From positions 88,655 to 152,654 of the forward strand of contig NZ_FXAW01000003.1 in assembly GCF_900177665.1 (NCBI RefSeq): DNA of 64,000 nt, written 5' to 3'. The position numbers and the translations under genes were made by a program. The stretch comes from Marivirga sericea (lineage in GTDB: Bacteria; Bacteroidota; Bacteroidia; Cytophagales; Cyclobacteriaceae). This document shows positions 51,213-58,261 of this stretch, in pieces. The notes under the pieces were generated by a model. It worked only from the letters and a program-made list of their open reading frames with translations. It was not told the origin of the DNA and searched no databases. The number at the start of each line of letters is the position of its first letter. The stretch's first letter is position 1.

Positions 51213-52355
51213 TCAGAAACCATGTAAATTAACGTCTGATATAACTTCTAAATCCACATCCAATCCCACTTTCTTTTGAATTACTTTAAAATGATGTTCT
51301 TCATTTGCAGAAATCAATGAGATCGCTTCACCGGCATGCTCTGCTCTCCCGGTTCTACCTACTCTATGGACAAAGTCTTTAGGTGATCGAGGTAATTCAT
51401 AATTAATTACAAAAGGTAAATACTCAATATCTATACCTCTCGACAGTAAATCCGTGGTCACCAGTACTTTAATTTTCCCTTCTTTAAAGTCTCTTAGGGA
51501 TTCATTCCGGGCATGCTGACTTTTTTTACTGTGAACCGCTAGTGCATCTACTCCATTCTTTCGAAGTTTATCTGCGACTTTATCTGCAGTTGCAATAGAA
51601 GAAGTAAATACCATCACTTGTTTTAAGTCTCTCGATTTTATAAGATATCTAAGAAATGGTCCTTTTTGACCTTCCTCCACTGCATAGGCCGATTGTTTAA
51701 TTAGTTCTACTTTTTCCTCATGCTGCTCTAATTCAATGATAGCTGGATTATTCAGATAAAGTTTTTTTAATTTTTGAACGTCTGGACTTAAAGTAGCTGA
51801 GAATAATAGTTTCTGCGCTGCAGAAGGAATAAGTTTCAATATATCATCTAAGTCCTTTTTAAAATCAATATTCAACAATTTATCAGCTTCATCAATTACC
51901 AAAAGCCTTAAATCACTTAATTTTAAAGAATTTACCTTTATCAAATCTAGGAGTCGTCCAGGTGTAGCAATGACTATTTTCACCGTAGTCATCGCCTGCA
52001 TTTGCGGGTTTTTCGATGTCCCGCCAAATACTGCAACCGTTTTACTATGATTTCTATTAATATCTACAAAAAGCTTAATGACTTCCAGCACTTGTTGTGC
52101 TAATTCTCGAGTTGGTACCATGACCAAAACCTGTGGAGAACGATTTCGCCCTTCTGGGAAAAAATTTAGTTTAGTTAAAATGGGTAAAACGTAGGCTAAA
52201 GTTTTTCCAGAGCCCGTCTGAGCAATCCCTAAAACATCCTTCCCTTCCAGTGCAGGCGGTATAACGGCTTGCTGAATGGGGAACGGCCTTTTAATATTCT
52301 GTTTTGTTAAAGTATTGGAAAGTGCAATAGGCAAATTAAATGATGCAAAAGACAT
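51213..52355 (-). CDS. DEAD-box RNA helicase (RhlE-like)
   Basis: 380 residues: Q motif (IKRPFPIQQAVIPPAL), Walker A AQTGSGKT, VPTRELA, TPGRLLD, DEAD box in LVIDEADKLL, SAT, ARGIDI-equivalent SRGIDI, and HRVGRTGR. There is no long basic tail, so it is short for RhlE. These enzymes unwind RNA in ribosome assembly or decay. The frame is open 13 codons upstream, but an exact -7 box sits in that stretch, so the ATG at SFASFN is favoured. Another DEAD-box gene runs the other way 184 bp off. Confidence 0.93.
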   Translation of the reverse strand: MSFASFNLPIALSNTLTKQNIKRPFPIQQAVIPPALEGKDVLGIAQTGSGKTLAYVLPILTKLNFFPEGRNRSPQVLVMVPTRELAQQVLEVIKLFVDINRNHSKTVAVFGGTSKNPQMQAMTTVKIVIATPGRLLDLIKVNSLKLSDLRLLVIDEADKLLNIDFKKDLDDILKLIPSAAQKLLFSATLSPDVQKLKKLYLNNPAIIELEQHEEKVELIKQSAYAVEEGQKGPFLRYLIKSRDLKQVMVFTSSIATADKVADKLRKNGVDALAVHSKKSQHARNESLRDFKEGKIKVLVTTDLLSRGIDIEYLPFVINYELPRSPKDFVHRVGRTGRAEHAGEAISLISANEEHHFKVIQKKVGLDVDLEVISDVNLHGF

Positions 52356-52381
52356 AGAAGGGTGTGCTATAAAATGAAATA

Positions 52382-52389
52382 CAAAGTTA
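52382..52389 (-). promoter_or_regulatory. -7 promoter box of the first DEAD-box helicase gene
   Basis: TAACTTTG on the minus strand, an exact TAnnTTTG match about 26 nt before the chosen ATG. Confidence 0.55.
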
Positions 52390-52526
52390 TTCAATTTTCA
52401 TCATGATTCCCTTTTACGTTGAGATTTAATCCTGCTTTGACGAGTTCATAATAAATAGCAAATCTGTCAGGATTTGGCGAAATTCCTAATATGCTATTGG
52501 AGGATCAATTTCAAACTTAATTTCCT

Positions 52527-52534
52527 TAACTTTG
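52527..52534 (+). promoter_or_regulatory. -7 promoter box of the second DEAD-box helicase gene
   Basis: TAACTTTG matches TAnnTTTG exactly and ends 4 nt before the ATG at 52539, predicting a leaderless mRNA. The first helicase gene has the same box sequence in the opposite direction 138 bp away. Confidence 0.55.
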
Positions 52535-52538
52535 CATT

Positions 52539-53852
52539 ATGGTTCAAAAAGTCAAATCTCAGGCCGAAATGTTGGCAAAATTAGGCGTTAAGGGATTAAA
52601 TCCTATGCAAAAAGAGGCCTTGCAAGTACTGAAAACTTCAGAAGACACTATCCTTCTCTCTCCTACTGGGAGTGGCAAAACATTGGCTTTTCTACTGCCC
52701 ATCATTGAATCATTAGACCCCGAATGCAAAGAAATTCAAGTTTTAATAATCGTCCCCTCTCGTGAATTAGCACTACAAATAGAGCAAGTAGTTAGAGAAT
52801 TGGGCAGTGGATATAAAGCGAATGCCATTTATGGAGGAAGAGCTGGAGCCAAGGATAAAGTCGATTTACAGCACCCCCCTGCCATCTTAATCGGGACTCC
52901 TGGTAGAATTGCTGATCATATCAGTAGAGAAAGTTTTGCTGTCAAAAGTATACAAACTTTAGTGCTAGATGAATTTGATAAATCTCTAGAAATAGGCTTT
53001 GAAGGGGAAATGAAAGCTATCATTTGGGAGCTTCCTCAGCTGAGAAAAAAGATTTTGACCTCCGCCACTGAACCTAAAAAAATACCCGAATTTTTAGGAT
53101 TGCGTGATCCTTTTTATCTTAATTATTTAAATGAAAAAATTAATAAATTATCAGTCAAAATTATTAAATCCCCTGATAAAGACAAGCTTGAAACTTTGGG
53201 GCAATTAGTCCAGAAATTAGTTGGCCAACCAGGCATCGTCTTTTGCAATTTTAAAGACAGCATTGAAAGGGTCAGCGAACATTTAAGTAGTCTAAATATT
53301 CCGCACGGCTGTTTCTATGGTGGTTTAGAGCAAAAAGACCGGGAAAGGGCTTTAATCAAGTTCAGAAATGGCAGCTATCACCTACTACTAGCCACCGATT
53401 TAGCTGCCAGAGGTCTTGATATCCCTGAAATCAAATTTATTGTCCATTATCATTTACCCATTAAAGAAGAAGAATTCACTCACAGAAATGGAAGGACTGC
53501 CCGAATGCATCAATCTGGGGTTGCTTATGTTTTGGAAGGGGCTGAAGAACGGCTGCCTAATTTTATTAGTGAAGACTATACTTCTTTGCAGGAAATTGGT
53601 GACACAAAGACTAATAAAATTGATTTTCAAACGCTCTTTATTTCAGGAGGAAGAAAAGATAAAATTTCCAAAGGTGATATTGCTGGTTTGTTTATGAAGG
53701 AAGGGAAACTGCAAAAAGAGGATATAGGAGTCATCGAATTAAAATTGGACTGTGCTTTTGTCGCTGTGAATACAGAAAAAGCTAAAAATCTAGTGAAATC
53801 TTTAGATAACAGTCGATTGAAGAAAAAAAAGGTAAGGATTAGGGTAGTTTAG
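52539..53852 (+). CDS. DEAD-box-type RNA helicase with DEFD motif and DbpA-like RNA-binding domain
   Basis: 437 residues: Walker A SPTGSGKT (41-48), motif II DEFD (144-147) in place of DEAD, SAT (175-177), ATDLAARGLDI and HRNGRTAR. Residues about 365-437 (FISGGRKDKISKGDIAGLF... VAVNTEKAKNLVKSL) match the C-terminal domain of DbpA, which anchors that helicase to hairpin 92 of 23S rRNA. So large-subunit assembly is likely. The DEFD change keeps both acidic residues and may preserve ATPase activity. Divergent from the other helicase gene. Confidence 0.92.
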   Translation: MVQKVKSQAEMLAKLGVKGLNPMQKEALQVLKTSEDTILLSPTGSGKTLAFLLPIIESLDPECKEIQVLIIVPSRELALQIEQVVRELGSGYKANAIYGGRAGAKDKVDLQHPPAILIGTPGRIADHISRESFAVKSIQTLVLDEFDKSLEIGFEGEMKAIIWELPQLRKKILTSATEPKKIPEFLGLRDPFYLNYLNEKINKLSVKIIKSPDKDKLETLGQLVQKLVGQPGIVFCNFKDSIERVSEHLSSLNIPHGCFYGGLEQKDRERALIKFRNGSYHLLLATDLAARGLDIPEIKFIVHYHLPIKEEEFTHRNGRTARMHQSGVAYVLEGAEERLPNFISEDYTSLQEIGDTKTNKIDFQTLFISGGRKDKISKGDIAGLFMKEGKLQKEDIGVIELKLDCAFVAVNTEKAKNLVKSLDNSRLKKKKVRIRVV

Positions 53853-53879
53853 GAACGCTAAGACTTTATTATAGAAAAC

Positions 53880-53906
53880 TAAAAAGCTCAAGCCAGATGC
53901 TTGAGC
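53880..53906 (-). terminator. Terminator of the M24 peptidase gene
   Basis: GCTCAAGC-ATCTG-GCTTGAGC (minus strand) is an 8-bp perfect stem followed by TTTTT. It lies past the stop at 53926 and also close to the convergent helicase stop. Confidence 0.8.
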
Positions 53907-53925
53907 CAAGACTTGATAATAGATT

Positions 53926-55260
53926 TTACCTCGGAATTGCATAAATCTCTTCCTGCCTTCCGTCAATATAATAGATTTCTTCACCATCGAAAAATGCTTC
54001 TTCTTCCAGCATAATACGGATTTCCTTATTCCATTCTTGGATAAATACGGCTGCGTTTAGCTCAATGGAATAAGCTGTATTGGGATATAATGGATAATCT
54101 CCGCTTCCTGGCACACCACCTTGTGAATCCCACATTCCAATAGTCGGACCAGCGGCATGACCGTGATAGCCAATAGGGTGAGTGTATATAGTAGGTTTTA
54201 AACCTCCTGCCTTGGCTTCTTCTAAGGCTGATAGCAACATCTCATTTCCAGTTCTACCTGTTTTGAATTGATCAGTCAAATGATCTTGCACTTTTTTACC
54301 CTCTTCAAAGGCTTTCACTAAATATGTTGGGATTCTATTTTCACCTGGTTTTAAAACATAGGCGTGCTGCTGTGTGTCCGTATTTAATCTTAAATAGGTA
54401 ATTCCAAAATCAACATGCAATAAATCTCCAGGCTGAATAATTTGCTGATCAGGCCTTTTACTGAAACTTCTCAAATGATCAAAATTTTCAGGATCTCCTC
54501 TTTGCACATCTACTGTAGGATGAAACCATGTTTTCAATCCTAGCTTATTGATTTCCTGTCGATACCACCAAACTAAATCATCCGTAGTGCTCACTCCTGG
54601 TGTTATCGCTTCCAAGGAAAACCCTTTGGCAATTATATCATGGGCAATGCTACACAACTGCTCATAAATCACTTTTTCTCGTTCCGTCCGAGTTTCCAAC
54701 CAGCCTACTGCTAATTTCTCAGCGGAAACGACTTTTTTCTGTTGTGCTGTTGGCAATGCAGCCATCAGTAAATCAAATTCCGATTTAACCAAGCCATCGG
54801 CATGTGAAAAATCATTGGACATATTCACCGCTATTTTCTTAGGATTTTTTTCTTGAATTATTTCAGCCAATCTTTTCCATTGGTCAGCTTGAGTCTCAGG
54901 AGACCAGGCTCGTTTAAAAATTTCACCTACATCATATCTGGCCACTGCCTGCGCTTGCAATTCGGCTCCCTTCTCAGCTTGATATATGACAAGCATAGTT
55001 GTTCTTCGCGCTGCCATCCAAGTAGACGGTAGCATCGTCTTAATCACAGGGTCTTCATTATATTCGCTGGAGATAATAAGCCACATATCGATTCCAGTTC
55101 GCTCCATTATTGTTGGCAGTACAGTTTCAAAGCGTTCTTTCAAGATTTGGTCTTCTAACTCCGCCTGATCTTGCAAACTGAGGATTTCAGGATATTGTGC
55201 TCGAAGGGAAAAACTGCTAAAAAGTACTACGAGTACTACATAAATATATTTGATTCTCAT
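53926..55260 (-). CDS. Exported M24 (Xaa-Pro aminopeptidase-like) metallopeptidase
   Basis: 444 residues with a signal peptide (1-21). The N-terminal creatinase domain (about 35-190) leads into the pita-bread catalytic domain with its five metal ligands in HVDFGIT (Asp), LNTDTQQH (Asp), HPIGYHGHAAGP (His), SIELNAAV (Glu) and IMLEEEAFF (Glu). The family removes the residue before proline or cleaves related bonds. Export to the periplasm is unusual for a Xaa-Pro peptidase but common in this branch of Bacteroidota. Confidence 0.9.
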   Translation of the reverse strand: MRIKYIYVVLVVLFSSFSLRAQYPEILSLQDQAELEDQILKERFETVLPTIMERTGIDMWLIISSEYNEDPVIKTMLPSTWMAARRTTMLVIYQAEKGAELQAQAVARYDVGEIFKRAWSPETQADQWKRLAEIIQEKNPKKIAVNMSNDFSHADGLVKSEFDLLMAALPTAQQKKVVSAEKLAVGWLETRTEREKVIYEQLCSIAHDIIAKGFSLEAITPGVSTTDDLVWWYRQEINKLGLKTWFHPTVDVQRGDPENFDHLRSFSKRPDQQIIQPGDLLHVDFGITYLRLNTDTQQHAYVLKPGENRIPTYLVKAFEEGKKVQDHLTDQFKTGRTGNEMLLSALEEAKAGGLKPTIYTHPIGYHGHAAGPTIGMWDSQGGVPGSGDYPLYPNTAYSIELNAAVFIQEWNKEIRIMLEEEAFFDGEEIYYIDGRQEEIYAIPR

Positions 55261-55339
55261 TTTGTGTTTAACTTAAATAATGATAAAAACAATTCAATTA
55301 CAGACATTAGGTGCCGTCACCTCAGTGGCATTGCTACAA

Positions 55340-56035
55340 TCACCAATTAATCTCTGTTAGTACTGTGTAGCTATTCAAATCACCTTTCTTATCATATTGC
55401 TCACTCCTCACCACACCAACGTTCTTTGCTACCCATTCTATATTCTTAGACTCACGAGTAGTGACCATAGCGTCAAATTTTATAATTGAATTAATCTTAT
55501 AGGCTTCGTATGAACCTGCAGGCACTTCAATACTTTCCTTTGCCATTACTTTCCTATCTTGAATTTTCACTGACATATTCATTTTCATAGGACCACTAAT
55601 AGTAATATCAATACCTCCATCCTGCAAATACTCTCCTACCACCAAGTTTTCAGGGATGGTCACTGCATCAAATTCCACCTGCATATCCATTTCCTTAAAA
55701 CTTTCCATAGTTTCTTCAGGTATGTATTTACTCATATCTAATTCGACAATCCCATCTTTACAAACAAACTCTACTTCTTTCTCCATAACAACTTTATCCT
55801 TTTTGTCATAAGAAATAAGCATAACGCTAGCGATCAGCTTATCAGCATCCTCAGTGAGGGAGGTCACCTCGTAACTTTGCTTGCCTTGATATTTATCTTT
55901 GGCATTGTAATTAGCAGAAGTCCATTTCCTGCCTTCTTTTAGAAGAAAATAGGGATTACAATCTGATTGAGATATTGACTTAAAAGGCATGAAAATAACT
56001 AAGAATACTGCAAAGGCTTTATATATAATTTTCAT
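55340..56035 (-). CDS. Exported TapB/DUF3108-like protein
   Basis: 231 residues, signal peptide (1-22, SISQS), then an all-beta domain of repeated strands (EGRKWTSANYNAKDKYQGKQSYEVTS, YEAYKINSIIKFDAMVTTRE, EWVAKNVGVVRSEQYDKKG). The last segment matches a Bacteroidota family labelled TapB/DUF3108-like, of unknown function. There is a single cysteine early (DCNPYF). It lies upstream of the M24 peptidase gene on the same strand, 79 nt away. Confidence 0.72.
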   Translation of the reverse strand: MKIIYKAFAVFLVIFMPFKSISQSDCNPYFLLKEGRKWTSANYNAKDKYQGKQSYEVTSLTEDADKLIASVMLISYDKKDKVVMEKEVEFVCKDGIVELDMSKYIPEETMESFKEMDMQVEFDAVTIPENLVVGEYLQDGGIDITISGPMKMNMSVKIQDRKVMAKESIEVPAGSYEAYKINSIIKFDAMVTTRESKNIEWVAKNVGVVRSEQYDKKGDLNSYTVLTEINW

Positions 56036-56167
56036 TATTGAGTGGTTAAGTTTGATAGCAAATTACAATTTTATCTTGATAGTGGCAACGCTAATAAAAA
56101 TACTGGAAAGCACGGCCATTAAATTTTGGGCAAAGGAAAATTGAAATACTACTTGATTTCCCTGTAT

Positions 56168-56611
56168 TCACTTCAATTTCTTCACCATCTTTTGATGAAG
56201 AATTCCAGTTTTATGAGAAGGATATTTATCCCCTACTACCTCAAAATGCATTTTTTCATAGAAAGATATTGCCGTTTCTCTTGCATTTAACTCAATTGTT
56301 TCCAATTCGGTCGCTCTACATTTTTCTAACAATTGAGTTAAAATACTCATACCTATTCCCAACTTTTGATATTTTGCTAGGACAGCCATTTGAGAAATAA
56401 TACCCGTAGAGTTTTCTATATTTAATCTACCAGTACCAAGAACAATACCTTTTTCTCCAATGCATACTAGGTGATACCCATCCTCTTCAAAATTGTCATT
56501 TATCAATTTCTCAGCATCATTCATACCCTGAAAAAAACAAGCTATTCGGATTTTCTTCGCCTTAGCATAGAATTCATGCTTTGTATCAATATATTGAAAT
56601 TTCAACAGCAA
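56168..56611 (-). CDS. GNAT-family acetyltransferase
   Basis: 147 residues with a GNAT fold: a start near KIRIACFFQGM, motif A QMAVLAKYQKLGIGMSILTQL (acetyl-CoA pyrophosphate loop KLGIG) and motif B AISFYEKMHFEVVG. The family moves an acetyl group to amines; the substrate is unknown. The start seems to be TTG with no better ATG upstream. Confidence 0.88.
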   Translation of the reverse strand: MLLKFQYIDTKHEFYAKAKKIRIACFFQGMNDAEKLINDNFEEDGYHLVCIGEKGIVLGTGRLNIENSTGIISQMAVLAKYQKLGIGMSILTQLLEKCRATELETIELNARETAISFYEKMHFEVVGDKYPSHKTGILHQKMVKKLK

Positions 56612-56694
56612 ATACTTTCTCTTTTCTTCCGCTGGGTTTTATAATTTTAAAATCACGCACTTTCAAATAAATCTGCAGCTCCTTCTATACCCCC

Positions 56695-57417
56695 TCACTT
56701 CAACAACTCTTCTTTCATTTTCCTCATCACTTCTTCCTTTAACTCTGGTAGATTTTTCTGGGTCAAGCCTTGCGTTGAAATAGCAGGCAGAATTTGAACA
56801 TGTACCTTTCCTGGCTTCATTAGAAAGCTACTTGGCTTCATTAATTCTGCTGCATCCTTTATAACGACCGGTAAAATCCTTGCTTGTGCATCGATAGCAA
56901 TTCGAAAGGCTCCATCATAAAATCGCTGCAAGGGCTGGTCAGTTCGGTTCATGGTCCCTTCAGGAAAAACCAATATAGAAGATTCACTGTTTAAAACCTC
57001 ATTCAAACGATCTTTACTTTTTTGTCTACTTTCAGGATTAGACCTGTCAACGACTTCAGTTATCATCTTAATTAAAAAACCGAATATGGGAATTTTAGTA
57101 AGTTCCTTTTTAGCTAATGCTTTAAAAGGAGCATCAATAGCTTGGGCAATAGCGGGGGTATCTAAAAAGGAAGTGTGGTTGGAAATCACTACATAGTTTT
57201 CTCTTTTATTAAAGTTCTCTGTCCCTTTTATTTTGTAGATGATACGGTTAAAAGTACTAAAAAGTAATGACCATAATCGGATCGCTTTAAAGCTCAAATG
57301 GATCCCTTTTTTATGGATCATGGGTGGAATTAAAAACACAGGAAAAAGTATAATCATGAAAACATGAAAAACTAGCAGTGCCCAAATGGTATAGATGAAT
57401 TGAAAAAATTTCAGCAT
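56695..57417 (-). CDS. plsC: 1-acyl-sn-glycerol-3-phosphate acyltransferase
   Basis: 240 residues: an N-terminal membrane span (about 8-32) and the acyltransferase domain with NHTSFLD (Hx4D), the second motif around FKALAKKEL, FPEGTMNR and the VPxxP-equivalent ILPVVI. PlsC acylates lysophosphatidate to phosphatidate. It is the canonical enzyme, compared with the divergent relative at 12660-13817. An exact -7 box lies 38 nt upstream. Confidence 0.92.
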   Translation of the reverse strand: MLKFFQFIYTIWALLVFHVFMIILFPVFLIPPMIHKKGIHLSFKAIRLWSLLFSTFNRIIYKIKGTENFNKRENYVVISNHTSFLDTPAIAQAIDAPFKALAKKELTKIPIFGFLIKMITEVVDRSNPESRQKSKDRLNEVLNSESSILVFPEGTMNRTDQPLQRFYDGAFRIAIDAQARILPVVIKDAAELMKPSSFLMKPGKVHVQILPAISTQGLTQKNLPELKEEVMRKMKEELLK

Positions 57418-57454
57418 CGAATGAATAAATTCTAAAATATGAATACAAAGATGT

Positions 57455-57462
57455 CAAAAATA
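57455..57462 (-). promoter_or_regulatory. -7 promoter box of plsC
   Basis: TATTTTTG on the minus strand, an exact TAnnTTTG match, 38 nt before the plsC ATG. Confidence 0.45.
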
Positions 57463-57553
57463 ATAGAATCAAGCCTTTTTTAATAAAATTTAAGCTGAAG
57501 CTTTCTACGGAAAAGTAATATTTCTACTTTAGTTATTAAACTTATACCTAAAA

Positions 57554-58180
57554 ATGAAACGGACTTACCTATTAGTATTACTAGCAGCCACAACATTAAA
57601 TCAGGTTGTTTCTCAAAGTAAAAGTAAAGAAGAAATCTTAACTGAATGGGATGAGTATTACACCTCAGAAAAGAAGGAAATATTACCAGACGGCTTGAAT
57701 TTTCAACCTTATCTATATAAAGGTACCAATCTAGATCGTAAACCAGTGCAAAATTTCGGAGAATATCCTCAAAAAATATTGTTTTATTGGTCAGCAGACT
57801 GCCGATATTGCAAGAAAGAACTTGACGATTTAGAAAGAATTATTTCCGAGCAACCCTATTTAAAGGATTCCATCTTGGTAATTATGAGAGTGGACAAACA
57901 AAATAGAGAATGGAGTCTTCAAAACAAGAATGATTATTATATCCTTTCCCGGAATAAGAAAGATTTTATGCGCTTGCCTGTCCCACTTTTATTCTTATCT
58001 GAAAAGATTCTCAAAGAGTCCAAATTAATGGGAGCTCCTCACACTCTATTCTTAAATAGTCATCAAGAGGTTGAAGCTATTAAATCGGGTTATATGGTTG
58101 ATAGTAGAAAGTCCGAAATGGAAGAAGCGAATTACGAATTCTTAAAATGGAAAATTAATCAGCATCTAAATCCAGAATAG
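57554..58180 (+). CDS. Exported thioredoxin-like protein
   Basis: 208 residues, signal peptide (1-20, NQVVSQS). The sequence FYWSADCRYCKKEL holds a CxxC active site (CRYC) in the usual thioredoxin place, and GAPHTLFLN gives the cis-proline region. The N-terminal 50 residues are a non-thioredoxin lead (KEEILTEWDEYYTSEKKEILPDG). It is probably a periplasmic disulfide reductase or sensor. Single gene, divergent from plsC. Confidence 0.82.
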   Translation: MKRTYLLVLLAATTLNQVVSQSKSKEEILTEWDEYYTSEKKEILPDGLNFQPYLYKGTNLDRKPVQNFGEYPQKILFYWSADCRYCKKELDDLERIISEQPYLKDSILVIMRVDKQNREWSLQNKNDYYILSRNKKDFMRLPVPLLFLSEKILKESKLMGAPHTLFLNSHQEVEAIKSGYMVDSRKSEMEEANYEFLKWKINQHLNPE

Positions 58181-58261
58181 ATTCAAGTCAATTTGACAAT
58201 TACAGTGATTTTTGGAGATAGGCCCTTTTTTAGATTATAGCTCTTAAAAGTCCCGTGAGAA

